Source: Alistipes sp. CHKCI003
GTDB taxonomy: Bacteria > Bacteroidota > Bacteroidia > Bacteroidales > Rikenellaceae
DNA length: 64,000 nt
Reading direction: 5' to 3'
Assembly: GCF_900021155.1 (NCBI RefSeq)
Contig: NZ_FCNT01000085.1
Span: 1 to 64,000, forward strand
A program made the translations under genes and the position numbers. Position 1 is the stretch's first letter; every line of letters begins with the position of its first letter. Positions 15,921 to 25,466 of the stretch are shown one piece after another. The notes beneath the pieces were generated by a model that had not been told where the DNA came from, made no database searches, and saw nothing but the letters and a program-made list of their open reading frames with translations.

Positions 15921-16036
15921 GTGAACCGTGAACCGTGAACCGTGAACCGTGAACCGTGAACCGTGAACCGTGAACCGTGAACCGTGAACCGTGAACCGTG
16001 AACCGTGAACCGTGAACCGTGAACCGTGAACCGTGA
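15921..16036 (+). repeat. (GTGAACC)n heptanucleotide tandem repeat
   Basis: About 16.6 uninterrupted copies of the 7-mer GTGAACC, all identical. The array starts about 15 bp after the -7 box and ends about 78 bp before the upxY ATG, so it lies in the presumed untranslated leader. Perfect copy identity suggests recent expansion and a likely variable copy number. It is followed by the small palindrome CCGTGA-A-TCACGG. Confidence 0.97.
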
Positions 16037-16114
16037 ATCACGGCGGGGCGGGAATGAATTTGAAAATAGAAAAACGCCGGCTGTCCTCCACAAGGCAGCC
16101 GTCCACACGAAGAT

Positions 16115-16669
16115 ATGAGCGGCGAAGAAAAACACTGGTATGGGCTGAATGTAACCTATGCCTGCGAAATAAAGGCGAAAAAACGGTTCGATGCGCAAGG
16201 CATCGAATGCTTTCTGCCGATGCGTTATGCGGAACGCAGTTTCAGGGGCCGGACCAAGCGGCTGCTCGTTCCGGCGTTCCGCAATCTGATCTTCGTCCGC
16301 ACGGACGAAAAGACGCTGCGCGCCCTCGTCCGGCAGGGAGATATTCCCGTGCGCTGCCTCATGGACCGGGCGACACGACGTCCGGCGGTCGTCTCCGACC
16401 GCGAAATGGCCGACTTCATCGCCGTGGCCGAAAGCGGTCTGCCCGATGCCGCGCCGCTCGCGGCCGATGCGCAGACCTTGCGCAGCGGCGAGCGCGTGCG
16501 CATCGCCGAGGGGCCGCTCCGCGGCGTCGAAGGGCTCCTGCTCCGCTCCGGCAACGGGGAACGGATCGCCGTGCAGGTCGCGGGCGTGGCCGTACTGACG
16601 GTTACGCTGCCCGCGCAGTCCGTCGAGAAAATCGAAAGCAACCAACCACAACCCACTACAAAACAATGA
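16115..16669 (+). CDS. UpxY-type NusG-like transcription antiterminator
   Basis: Capsule-operon-specific paralogue of NusG that in Bacteroides prevents premature termination in the polysaccharide leader. The 184-residue protein begins [29 protein letters not shown], the NGN-domain start, and continues with [17 protein letters not shown]. The C-terminal part ([18 protein letters not shown]) is the KOW domain. It is the first gene of the capsule operon and overlaps rmlA by four bases. The leader upstream contains the heptamer array, the likely region on which such a factor acts. The specific locus assignment is inference from position. Confidence 0.9.
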   Translation: MSGEEKHWYGLNVTYACEIKAKKRFDAQGIECFLPMRYAERSFRGRTKRLLVPAFRNLIFVRTDEKTLRALVRQGDIPVRCLMDRATRRPAVVSDREMADFIAVAESGLPDAAPLAADAQTLRSGERVRIAEGPLRGVEGLLLRSGNGERIAVQVAGVAVLTVTLPAQSVEKIESNQPQPTTKQ

Positions 16670-17550
16670 AAGGTATCGTTCTGGCAGGTGGATCGGGAAC
16701 CCGCCTCTACCCCATCACCAAAGGCGTGAGCAAACAGCTGCTCCCCATCTACGACAAACCGATGGTCTACTACCCCATCTCGGTGCTGATGCTCGCCGGC
16801 ATCCGCGACATCCTCGTCATATCGACCCCGACCGACCTGCCGGGATTCCGCCGCCTGCTGGGCGACGGATCGGACTACGGCGTGCGGTTTGAATACGCCG
16901 AGCAGCCTTCGCCCGACGGTCTGGCGCAGGCGTTCATCATCGGCGAAAAGTTCATCGGCGACGATTGCGCATGTCTGGTGTTGGGCGACAACATTTTCCA
17001 CGGAGCCGGCCTCTCGGCCCATCTGAAGGAGGCCGTGCGCAACGCCGAGCAGGACGGCAAGGCCACCGTCTTCGGCTACTGGGTGGACGATCCGGAACGC
17101 TACGGCGTGGCCGAATTCGACGGGGCGGGCAACTGCCTCTCGATCGAAGAAAAGCCCGAACATCCGAAGTCGAACTACGCCGTCGTGGGGCTCTACTTCT
17201 ACCCCAACAAAGTGGTGGATGTGGCCAAACGCATCGCCCCGTCGGCCCGCGGCGAGCTGGAGATCACGAGCGTCAACCAGCAATTCCTGCGCGACGGCGA
17301 ATTGAAGGTCAAGACGCTCGAACGCGGATTCGCATGGCTCGACACCGGCACGCACGACTCGCTGGCCGAAGCCTCGATCTTCGTGGAGGTGATCGAAAAG
17401 CGGCAGGGACTCAAGATCGCCTGTCTGGAGGGCATCGCCTACCGCAACGGCTGGATCGCCGAGGAGAAGATGCGTGCGCTGGCCCAACCGATGCTCAAGA
17501 ACCAGTACGGCCAATACCTGCTGAAGGTGATCGACGAACTGAAGCGATAG
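16666..17550 (+). CDS. rmlA: Glucose-1-phosphate thymidylyltransferase
   Basis: Makes dTDP-glucose from dTTP and glucose-1-phosphate, the first step to dTDP-L-rhamnose. The 294-residue length is standard. The N-terminus [20 protein letters not shown] with [16 protein letters not shown] is the nucleotide-binding signature, and LGDNIFHG and [20 protein letters not shown] are sugar-phosphate site motifs. The ATG overlaps the upxY stop, so translation is coupled. It is followed by rmlC, rmlD and rmlB. Confidence 0.98.
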   Translation: MKGIVLAGGSGTRLYPITKGVSKQLLPIYDKPMVYYPISVLMLAGIRDILVISTPTDLPGFRRLLGDGSDYGVRFEYAEQPSPDGLAQAFIIGEKFIGDDCACLVLGDNIFHGAGLSAHLKEAVRNAEQDGKATVFGYWVDDPERYGVAEFDGAGNCLSIEEKPEHPKSNYAVVGLYFYPNKVVDVAKRIAPSARGELEITSVNQQFLRDGELKVKTLERGFAWLDTGTHDSLAEASIFVEVIEKRQGLKIACLEGIAYRNGWIAEEKMRALAQPMLKNQYGQYLLKVIDELKR

Positions 17551-17662
17551 ACACGCGCTCCGCGAGGCGGCGTCTGCGGGCAAACGGCCGATCCGCGGCA
17601 GCCGCGCCCGAATGCAGAGACGAACCCGGAAAAACGCGAACGATTCCAAGAGAGAACAAGCG

Positions 17663-18235
17663 ATGAAAGTGATAGAGACGGATATAGAAGGCGTAGTGAT
17701 CCTCGAACCCGATGTCTTCGGGGATGCGCGAGGATACTTCTTCGAAAGCTACTCGCAGGCCCGATTCGACGCACAGGTGCGGCCCGTGCGGTTCGTGCAG
17801 GACAACGAGTCGAAATCGAAACGCGGCGTACTGCGCGGCCTGCATTTCCAGAAGGGGCGCGACGCGCAGTCGAAACTCGTGCGCGTCGTGCAGGGCGCGG
17901 TGCTCGACGTGGCGGTCGACATCCGGCGCGGATCGCCCACGTTCGGCCGGTACGTCGCCGTCGAGCTCACCGGCGAGAACAAACGGCAGTTCTTCGTGCC
18001 GCGCGGATTCGCCCACGGCTTCTCGGTGCTGAGCGGCGAGGCCGTGTTCCAGTACAAGTGCGACAACTTCTATGCCCCGCAGTCCGAGGGGGCGATCGCA
18101 TGGGACGATCCCGATATCGGGATCGACTGGCGGCTCGCGCCGGAAGAGGTGCTCCTCTCGCCCAAGGACAGCGCCCACCCGCGACTGAAGGAGGCGCCCG
18201 AACTGTTCGACTACAATACGGATTACTATGCTTAA
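17663..18235 (+). CDS. rmlC: dTDP-4-dehydrorhamnose 3,5-epimerase
   Basis: Epimerises dTDP-4-keto-6-deoxyglucose at C3 and C5 in rhamnose synthesis. The 190-residue cupin shows GYFFESYSQ, the RGLHFQ motif with the catalytic-site His, and VPRGFAHGFSVLS. The frame is open further upstream, but the ATG at 17663 gives the usual N-terminus (MKVIETDIEGVVILEPDVFGD). It overlaps rmlD by eight bases. Confidence 0.97.
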   Translation: MKVIETDIEGVVILEPDVFGDARGYFFESYSQARFDAQVRPVRFVQDNESKSKRGVLRGLHFQKGRDAQSKLVRVVQGAVLDVAVDIRRGSPTFGRYVAVELTGENKRQFFVPRGFAHGFSVLSGEAVFQYKCDNFYAPQSEGAIAWDDPDIGIDWRLAPEEVLLSPKDSAHPRLKEAPELFDYNTDYYA

Positions 18236-19088
18236 CATACTCATCACAGGCGCCAACGGGCAGCTCGGCAGCGAATTGCGGCGGCTCGGAGCCGCATCGC
18301 GGCACCGCTATGTCTACACAGACGCGGCCGAACTCGACATCACCTCCGAAGAGGCCGTGCGCCGCACGATCCGCGACGAGCGGATCGACGCGATCGTCAA
18401 CTGCGCGGCCTACACCAACGTGGACCGGGCCGAGGAGGACGAAGCGACGGCCGATCTGCTGAACCACCGGGCGGTCGCCATTCTGGCCGGCGCCGCGAAG
18501 GAGTACGGCGCCACGCTGATCCACATCTCGACGGACTACGTGTTCCGCGGCAACGGCAACACCCCCTGCCGCGAAGAGGAGCCGACCGACCCGCTGGGCG
18601 TGTACGGGCGGACGAAGCTCGCAGGTGAAGCGGCGGTGCAGGCATCAGGATGCAAATACCTGATTTTCCGCACGGCATGGCTCTACTCCGAATTCGGCAA
18701 CAACTTCGTGAAAACCATGCTGCGCCTCACGGGCGAACGCGAGCGGCTGACGGTCGTGTTCGATCAGGTCGGCACGCCGACCTATGCGGCCGATCTGGCC
18801 GAGGCGATCTTCGGCATCCTCGAAAACGGCGCTTACGAAGGCCGCGAAGGCATCTATCACTTTTCGGACGAAGGGGTCTGCTCGTGGTACGACTTCGCCC
18901 ACGAAATCGCACGCATAGCAGGCCGCACGAACTGCGAGATCCTGCCCTGCCACTCGTCCGAATACCCCTCGAAAGTCCGGAGGCCGGCCTTCTCGGTGCT
19001 CGACAAGAGTAAAGTCAAACAGACGTTCGGCATCGCGGTCCCCCATTGGCGCGACTCGCTGATACGCTGCATGCAAAGATTGAAATAA
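18228..19088 (+). CDS. rmlD: dTDP-4-dehydrorhamnose reductase
   Basis: NAD(P)H-dependent reductase for the last step to dTDP-L-rhamnose. The 286-residue short-chain dehydrogenase has ITGANGQLGSEL at the N-terminus, STDYVFRG, and the catalytic YGRTK (YxxxK) in DPLGVYGRTKLAGE. It lies between rmlC and rmlB in the same operon. Confidence 0.97.
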   Translation: MLNILITGANGQLGSELRRLGAASRHRYVYTDAAELDITSEEAVRRTIRDERIDAIVNCAAYTNVDRAEEDEATADLLNHRAVAILAGAAKEYGATLIHISTDYVFRGNGNTPCREEEPTDPLGVYGRTKLAGEAAVQASGCKYLIFRTAWLYSEFGNNFVKTMLRLTGERERLTVVFDQVGTPTYAADLAEAIFGILENGAYEGREGIYHFSDEGVCSWYDFAHEIARIAGRTNCEILPCHSSEYPSKVRRPAFSVLDKSKVKQTFGIAVPHWRDSLIRCMQRLK

Positions 19089-19102
19089 AGACACCCAACG
19101 AT

Positions 19103-20161
19103 ATGAAACGCAATATTCTGATCACCGGCGGAGCCGGATTCATCGGGTCGCATGTCGTGCGGCTCTTCGTAACGAAATACCCCGACTATCGGATCGTCTG
19201 CCTCGACAAGCTGACCTATGCGGGCAACCTCGCCAACCTCAGCGACATCGAACAGCGCCCCAACTACGTCTTCGAGAAAGCGGACATCTGCGACTTCGAC
19301 GCCGTATGCGGCATCTTCCGCAAATACGACATCGACGGGGTGATCCACCTCGCGGCCGAGAGCCACGTGGACCGCTCGATCAAAGACCCGTTCACCTTCG
19401 CCAAGACCAACGTGCTGGGCACGCTCTCGCTCCTGCAGGCCGCACGCCTTCACTGGGACGGCCGGTGGGAGGGCAAACGCTTCTACCACATCTCGACCGA
19501 CGAAGTATACGGAGCGCTCCGGTTCGACGGTTCGTTCTTCACGGAGACGACCAAATACGATCCGCACTCGCCCTACTCGGCCTCGAAAGCTTCGTCGGAC
19601 CACTTCGTGCGGGCGTTCCACGACACGTACGGCATGCCGACGATCGTAACCAACTGCTCGAACAACTACGGACCCTACCAGTTTCCCGAGAAGCTGATCC
19701 CGCTGTTCATCAACAACATCCGCCACGGAAAGCCGCTGCCCGTCTACGGCAAGGGCGAGAACGTGCGCGACTGGCTCTACGTCGAGGATCACGCCCGCGC
19801 CATCGACCTGATCTTCCACAAGGGACGGATCGCCGACACGTACAACATCGGCGGCTTCAACGAGTGGCGCAACATCGACCTCATCCGGGTAATCATCCGG
19901 ACGGTGGACCGCCTGCTGGGCAACGCGGAGGGCGCGTCGGACCACCTGATCACCTACGTCGCGGACCGCGCCGGCCACGACCTGCGCTACGCCATCGACT
20001 CGAGCAAGCTCAAGAACGAGCTGGGCTGGGAGCCGTCGCTCCAGTTCGAAGAGGGCATCGAGAAAACCGTCCGGTGGTATCTCGACAATCAGGAGTGGAT
20101 GGACCGCATCACCTCGGGCGAATACGAGAAATACTACGAAAGCATGTACCGGAACCGGTAG
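19103..20161 (+). CDS. rmlB: dTDP-glucose 4,6-dehydratase
   Basis: Second step of dTDP-rhamnose synthesis. The 352-residue extended SDR protein has ITGGAGFIGSHV at the N-terminus, HLAAESHVDRSI, STDEVYGAL and the catalytic YSASK (YxxxK). The start at 19103 was chosen over an earlier in-frame ATG because it places the Rossmann motif at residue 6, as in homologues, and lies 14 bases after the rmlD stop. The order upxY-rmlACDB-export indicates a rhamnose-containing surface polysaccharide. Confidence 0.98.
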   Translation: MKRNILITGGAGFIGSHVVRLFVTKYPDYRIVCLDKLTYAGNLANLSDIEQRPNYVFEKADICDFDAVCGIFRKYDIDGVIHLAAESHVDRSIKDPFTFAKTNVLGTLSLLQAARLHWDGRWEGKRFYHISTDEVYGALRFDGSFFTETTKYDPHSPYSASKASSDHFVRAFHDTYGMPTIVTNCSNNYGPYQFPEKLIPLFINNIRHGKPLPVYGKGENVRDWLYVEDHARAIDLIFHKGRIADTYNIGGFNEWRNIDLIRVIIRTVDRLLGNAEGASDHLITYVADRAGHDLRYAIDSSKLKNELGWEPSLQFEEGIEKTVRWYLDNQEWMDRITSGEYEKYYESMYRNR

Positions 20162-20204
20162 CGTCCGGACGATTTTCACGACACCATAAGCAACGAAACG
20201 AAGA

Positions 20205-22673
20205 ATGAAACGATTTGTAATTTTACTGGCTGGCGCACTGCTGAGTTTCGGGTCGGTCTGCGCCCAGAAAGTGTCGGACACGCAGGCCATCGAATATGCG
20301 AAGGAGTGCTACGGTCAGGGGCTTTCGATGGAACAGGCCGTGAAGGTGCTCCAGCAGAAAGGCGTCTCGATCGAACAGATGAAACGGCTCAAGACCCAGT
20401 ATGAGAACGGCACGCTCGACATCGACCGACAGTCGGGCAAAACGTCGCGCGAACGAACGAACGCCTCCCTGACACGCACGGTGCAGCGGACGGCACAGAT
20501 GAACCAGACGGACTCGCTCGCCATGGGACTGGACAATACGCAGAGCATGCAGAATACGCCTGCCGACTCGCTCGACCGCATACAGCCTCCAAAGATGACT
20601 CGTCTGGATTCGCTGAACCGGATCTACGGACACGATCTGTTCAACAACGCCAAACTCTCGTTCGAACCCAACCTCCAGATCGCCACGCCCGACAACTACG
20701 TCATCGGCCCGGGCGACGAACTCGGCATCGCGGTCTACGGCTCCTCGGAGGCCGATCTGTCGCAGACCGTAACCCCCGAAGGGCGCATCTACATCAGCGG
20801 TCTGGGGCCCGTTTCGCTCAAGGGGCTCACCGTCGCACAAGCCCGCACGAAACTCCGCAAGGAACTGGGACGCATCTTCGGCGGACTGACCGACGGCTCG
20901 GCCTCGGTGGATGTAACGCTGAGCGGCATCCGGAGCATACAGGTCAATGTGATGGGCGAGGCGACCGTCCCGGGCACCTACACCCTGCCTTCGCTGGCGA
21001 CCGTCTTCCATGCGCTCTATGCCGCGGGCGGCGTAACGAACACCGGTACGCTGCGCGCCATCAAGGTCATACGCAACAACCGAACCGCAGGCGAGGTGGA
21101 TGTCTACCGCCTGCTGATCACCGGCGACAATTCGGGCGACATCGTGCTTCAGGACGGCGATGTGGTACTCATCCCGCCCTATGTCAATCTGGTCTCCATC
21201 CACAAGGGCGTGAAACGTCCGATGCGCTATGAACTGTTGCAGGACGAAACGGTCGCCGACGCAATCGAATATGCCGGCGGCTTCACCAACGACGCCTTCC
21301 GCAAATCGCTCAACATCATGCGGCAGGACGACAAAGGCCTCAAATCGTTCAACGTCGATTCGGCCGACTACGCCCGTTTCGTGTTGGCCGACGGCGACAA
21401 GGTGGCGATCGGCCAGCGCTACCAGCGTTCGGAAAACAAGGTGATCGTCGAGGGAGCCGTCTACAATCCGGGCACCTATGCCATCGACGACGAGGTGAAA
21501 ACGGTCAAACAGCTGATCGAAGCGGCCGACGGTCTGCGCGAAGACGCCTTCCTCGACCGCGCCCTGTTGCAGCGCGAGATGCCGGACTGGACGCTCGAAA
21601 TGGAGTCGGTCGACCTCAACCAGCTCTATGCCGGCCTCATTCCCGACATCGAACTACGCCCCAACGACGAACTCTACGTCGCGTCGAAGACCGACATGCG
21701 CGAAGAGTATATCGTGAGCATCGCAGGTCCGGTGGCTCTGCCGGGCGACTACCTCTATGCCGAGGGCATGACCGTCAAGGACCTCATCGTACGCTCGGGC
21801 GGTCTGCTCGAATCGGCGTCGCTGGTCAAAGTGGACGTTTCGCGCCGCATCAAGGACCCGCACAGCACCGATTATTCCCCCGTGCGCTCGCAGCTCTTCA
21901 CCGTAACGCTCGGCGACGGTTTGCAGACCGAGGAGGGGAAAGACCTCATTCTGGAGCCGTTCGATCAGGTCTACATCCGCAAATCGCCCTCGTACAATAT
22001 GCAGAATACGGTAACGCTTCAGGGCGAAGTGCTCTTCGCAGGCTCCTATGCGCTGGAGAACACGGGCGTGCGCGTGTCGGAGATCATCGCCAAAGCCGGC
22101 GGCGTAACGCCCGCCGGCTTCATCGAGGGAGCTTCGCTCGAACGGCAGATGACGCCCGAGGAGCAGGACAAGATGAACGAAATCATGTACATCCTCTCGC
22201 GGCAGGCGTCGCGCAAAGACTCGGTGGACACGAACCTCTTCAAACAGACCTACCGGCACTACAACGTCGGCTTCGACCTGAAGGCCGCGCTCGAAAAACC
22301 GGGCTCTCCGGCGGACATCATCCTCCAGCCCGGCGACATCATCACCGTGCCCGAGTACAACGGAACGGTGCAGATCCTCGGCTCAGTGCTCTACCCCAAT
22401 GCCATCGCCTACGAGAAGGGCAAGAAGCTCGACCAGTATGTCAAGGCGGCCGGCGGATACAGCCCGCTCGCACGACGGAACAAGGTCTTCGTGCTCTACA
22501 TGAACGGTACGGCCGCCACGGGGCGCAACGCGAAGATCGTCCCCGGATGTAAGATCGTCGTGCCGATGAAGTCGAGACAGGCGGGTGTAAGCATCAGCGA
22601 GATACTCGGCATCACCTCGACCACCGCCTCAATGGCTTCGATCGTCGCCTCGATGGCCAATATGTTCAGATAA
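20205..22673 (+). CDS. Polysaccharide export outer-membrane protein with SLBB domains
   Basis: Wza-like exporter. The 822-residue protein starts with a signal peptide (MKRFVILLAGALLSFGSVCAQ). A polysaccharide-export domain begins near residue 160 (PDNYVIGPGDELGIAVYG), followed by several SLBB repeats, each with a GEV..PG.Y pattern (for example NVMGEATVPGTYTLPS and VTLQGEVLFAGSYAL). It is much longer than E. coli Wza, which fits the large multi-SLBB form of Bacteroidota. It probably works with the chain-length protein encoded next. Confidence 0.92.
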   Translation: MKRFVILLAGALLSFGSVCAQKVSDTQAIEYAKECYGQGLSMEQAVKVLQQKGVSIEQMKRLKTQYENGTLDIDRQSGKTSRERTNASLTRTVQRTAQMNQTDSLAMGLDNTQSMQNTPADSLDRIQPPKMTRLDSLNRIYGHDLFNNAKLSFEPNLQIATPDNYVIGPGDELGIAVYGSSEADLSQTVTPEGRIYISGLGPVSLKGLTVAQARTKLRKELGRIFGGLTDGSASVDVTLSGIRSIQVNVMGEATVPGTYTLPSLATVFHALYAAGGVTNTGTLRAIKVIRNNRTAGEVDVYRLLITGDNSGDIVLQDGDVVLIPPYVNLVSIHKGVKRPMRYELLQDETVADAIEYAGGFTNDAFRKSLNIMRQDDKGLKSFNVDSADYARFVLADGDKVAIGQRYQRSENKVIVEGAVYNPGTYAIDDEVKTVKQLIEAADGLREDAFLDRALLQREMPDWTLEMESVDLNQLYAGLIPDIELRPNDELYVASKTDMREEYIVSIAGPVALPGDYLYAEGMTVKDLIVRSGGLLESASLVKVDVSRRIKDPHSTDYSPVRSQLFTVTLGDGLQTEEGKDLILEPFDQVYIRKSPSYNMQNTVTLQGEVLFAGSYALENTGVRVSEIIAKAGGVTPAGFIEGASLERQMTPEEQDKMNEIMYILSRQASRKDSVDTNLFKQTYRHYNVGFDLKAALEKPGSPADIILQPGDIITVPEYNGTVQILGSVLYPNAIAYEKGKKLDQYVKAAGGYSPLARRNKVFVLYMNGTAATGRNAKIVPGCKIVVPMKSRQAGVSISEILGITSTTASMASIVASMANMFR

Positions 22674-22696
22674 ACCGATAACGACGCGACACCAAG

Positions 22697-23854
22697 ATGC
22701 AAAAAAACAATACCGACACCACGCAGCAGCCCGAAGAACGGGAGATCGACCTGATCGACCTGATCCGCAAACTGTGGCTCGAACGCATGTTCATCCTCAA
22801 AGTAACGGGCGTATTCATCCTCTTGGGGCTGCTGACGGCCCTGACCGGATCCAAGGAGTACACGGCTTCGTGCCAGTTCGTACCCCAGACCAGCAAGAAC
22901 GCGAACAACTCCAGCATGGCGCGCCTCGCCTCGCTGGCCGGAATCAACATGGGAAGCCTCGCCACCGGCGAACAGCTGCTCTCGCCGTTGGTCTATCCCA
23001 ACGTACTGAACAGCATCGCTTTCAAGCGCGACCTGTTGCAGACGCAAATCAGAATCAATGGCGAAGAGGAACCGATCACGCTGCTTACGTATCTGAGCGA
23101 CAAGAAATATCGGAAATTCTCGCTGACGGGGACGATCCTGAAGTACACGGTCGGACTTCCGGGGCTGATCGTGCATGCGATCAAGGGGGAGCCCGAAGAG
23201 CAGGAGACGATCGCGGACGAATCGTTCGTCGTCCTGACCAAGGAGGAGTACACGGCGGTCCGCGCCCTCGAATCGGTCATCGGGATCGAGGTCGAAGAGA
23301 AGAAGGGCTACATCGCGCTCTCGGCCCAGATGCCCGAGCCATACGCCGCCGCACAGGTCGCGGAAAGCGCACTCGAACTGCTGCAAAAATACATCACCGA
23401 GTTCAAGGTCGACAAGGTGCAGAGCAACCTCGAATTCATTCAGGAACGCTACGACGAACTCAAGAAGGAGTACGAAGAGATTCAGGAGCAGAGGGCCGCC
23501 TACAAGGACGCGAATCAGGGAATCTCCACGAGCCGCGCACGCACGAACCTCGAAAAGCTCGACAACCAGTATAATCTGGCTTACAGCATCTATTCGGAGA
23601 TGGCGACCCAGCTGGAACAGGCCAAGATCCAAGTGAAGGAGACCACCCCGATCCTGACGGTGATCGATCCGGTTTCGATGCCGATCAAGCCGTCCAAACC
23701 GCGCAAGATGATGATTCTCGTGGGTTTCACCTTCCTCGGAGGCGTGGCGGCCTGCGGTTATGTGCTCATCGCCCCCACGCTGCGCGAAGCCTTCGCTTCG
23801 GCGCGCAGAAAAGACGGGGAGGAGCCGCAACCAGAAGAGTCCGCCAAGCAATAA
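22697..23854 (+). CDS. Wzz-type polysaccharide chain-length determinant
   Basis: Inner-membrane co-polymerase that sets polysaccharide chain length and bridges to the exporter. The 385-residue protein has a short cytoplasmic start (REIDLIDLIRKLW), a first membrane segment near residues 32-50, a large periplasmic part with coiled-coil character (residues ~200-300), a proline-rich IKPSKPRKMM motif and a second membrane segment near residues 340-360. It has no C-terminal tyrosine-kinase domain. 23 bp downstream of the exporter gene. Confidence 0.92.
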   Translation: MQKNNTDTTQQPEEREIDLIDLIRKLWLERMFILKVTGVFILLGLLTALTGSKEYTASCQFVPQTSKNANNSSMARLASLAGINMGSLATGEQLLSPLVYPNVLNSIAFKRDLLQTQIRINGEEEPITLLTYLSDKKYRKFSLTGTILKYTVGLPGLIVHAIKGEPEEQETIADESFVVLTKEEYTAVRALESVIGIEVEEKKGYIALSAQMPEPYAAAQVAESALELLQKYITEFKVDKVQSNLEFIQERYDELKKEYEEIQEQRAAYKDANQGISTSRARTNLEKLDNQYNLAYSIYSEMATQLEQAKIQVKETTPILTVIDPVSMPIKPSKPRKMMILVGFTFLGGVAACGYVLIAPTLREAFASARRKDGEEPQPEESAKQ

Positions 23855-23866
23855 ACCCGCAACGAA

Positions 23867-24991
23867 ATGTCGGAACGCAAGGTGCGACAGCGTAACTTAC
23901 ACGCGGAACTGCCGGACGCAGTCCTGCTGCGACTGCTGGCGGCAGGACTGCGCGGAGAGCCGCATCCCGTGCTGCCCGGGACGGTGCCCCCCGAAACGTG
24001 GCTGGAGGTTTTCCGTCTTTCCGCCGCGCAAGGGGTGCTGGCCCTTGCGTACGACGCCCTGCGCCGTCTTCCGGCCGCACAGCAGCCTCCCCGGGAGCTG
24101 ATGCTCCGCTGGGCCGTGAACACGGACCGGATCGAACGCCAATTCGCACACCGGCAGCGGGCTCTGGAGGATCTGGCGGCTTTCTACGCTTCGCACGACA
24201 TCCGCCTGATGCTGCTCAAGGGAGCCGGTCTCGCCGCGCTCTACCCCGTGCCGGCCCACCGCCCCTGCGGCGACATCGACATCTGGCTCTACGGACGCCA
24301 GCGCGAGGCCGACCGGCTCGTGCGCGAGGAGCTGCGCATAGCGGTCAGCAACGACGTGCATCACCACACGATCTTTTCCTACAAAGGCGTGATGATCGAA
24401 AACCATTTCGACTTCCTGAATCTCTGGTCGCACCGTTCGAACCGCGAACTGGAACGGCATCTGCACCGTTTCGCAGAAAAGGAGGGCGGCCGGCTCGCCG
24501 TCGGCGACCGGGAGGTCGCCCTGCCGCCGCCCGACTTCAATGCCCTGTTTCTGATGCGCCACATGGCCGTACATTTCGCGGCGGTCGAAATCGGACTGCG
24601 CCACCTCGCGGATTGGGCCATGTTCCTCGAAGCCGACGGTCGGAAGGTGGACTGGCCCACGATACGGGCCATCTACAAGGAGCAGAACATGGACCGTTTC
24701 GCCGATGCGGCGACGGCGATCTGCGTCGAACGCTTGGGCGTGTCCCCCGACCGGGCCTACGACTATACGCAGGACGAGGTCCTGCAAAACGAACTGTTGA
24801 ACGAAACGCTCCATCCGCTCTTCTCGGAGAAGCATCCCGATCGCGGCATCGCAGCCCCCGCCCTCTTCAAGCTCCGCCGCTGGTGGGCTAACCGGTGGAA
24901 ACACCGCCTCGTGTACAAGGATTCGCTCGCAGGCAGTTTCCTGTGGCTCTGCTGGGCGCATCTGATCCGTCCGCGATCCATCATCAAATAA
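23867..24991 (+). CDS. Nucleotidyltransferase-family protein of polysaccharide loci
   Basis: The 374-residue protein belongs to the family of uncharacterised nucleotidyltransferases often found in capsule clusters (NTP_transf_5 type). The core has LMLLKGAGLAALYP followed by CGDIDIWLYG, where the two aspartates of the DxD pattern would bind metal and nucleotide. Histidine-rich segments (VHHHTIF, LMRHMAVHFA) are typical of this family. It lies 12 bp after the chain-length gene. Its substrate is unknown; a role in polysaccharide modification is inferred from location only. Confidence 0.75.
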   Translation: MSERKVRQRNLHAELPDAVLLRLLAAGLRGEPHPVLPGTVPPETWLEVFRLSAAQGVLALAYDALRRLPAAQQPPRELMLRWAVNTDRIERQFAHRQRALEDLAAFYASHDIRLMLLKGAGLAALYPVPAHRPCGDIDIWLYGRQREADRLVREELRIAVSNDVHHHTIFSYKGVMIENHFDFLNLWSHRSNRELERHLHRFAEKEGGRLAVGDREVALPPPDFNALFLMRHMAVHFAAVEIGLRHLADWAMFLEADGRKVDWPTIRAIYKEQNMDRFADAATAICVERLGVSPDRAYDYTQDEVLQNELLNETLHPLFSEKHPDRGIAAPALFKLRRWWANRWKHRLVYKDSLAGSFLWLCWAHLIRPRSIIK

Positions 24992-25408
24992 CAAGCGGAG
25001 GGCACATTCGGGCAGGAAGAGGCGAATCGCGGTGCGCACTACCGGTCCGTGTGCAGAACTCCGCCTGCCGGTAGGGCTGCTGCAAAAACTTACGGGCACT
25101 GCGGCAGCCGTTCAGCAGCGAAAGACCCTGCACGACAACGACCGTACAGGCGCAGAAGCAGGGAATCCCGAATCGCCGCGACATTCGCGCAGACTACGAC
25201 AAGCAAAGCCCCCCGACCGCCGCGCGGCAGCCATACACGCAGCGACGGGAACAGAGAGCCGGTCATCTCGACAACCTACAGGCAAAGCGATCAAAGGCAT
25301 CGGCGGTTGAACCGATGCTCCGCTTCGAACGAATGGACCGTGGCGAAAATCGGTTTGCGGACACCAGTCGAAAAGCAGGATCATCATGCAGCCCGACACG
25401 CCGGATCG
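24992..25408. other. Gene-free spacer
   Basis: No supportable gene, terminator or repeat is seen between the capsule operon and the next promoter. The frames present are short and shared between strands. Confidence 0.4.
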
Positions 25409-25439
25409 TTTGCCATATTCGAAAATACGGATATTTTTG
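25409..25439 (+). promoter_or_regulatory. Promoter of the TPR regulator gene
   Basis: TTTG (25409-25412), a 19-bp spacer and TATTTTTG (25432-25439) match the Bacteroidetes consensus exactly. The predicted transcript would have a leader of about 20 bases before the ATG at 25467. Confidence 0.85.
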
Positions 25440-25466
25440 CATCATACAGAAGCGAGGCATAGCGAT

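Noticed and set aside
15921-16036. CRISPR-like array
   Set aside because: The unit is 7 bp, directly tandem and without spacers, and no cas gene is near; it is a simple tandem repeat.
15917-16666. A minus-strand frame encoding repeats of RFTVHGS
   Set aside because: This only translates the heptamer array and the antisense of upxY; seven-residue periodicity follows from the 7-bp unit.
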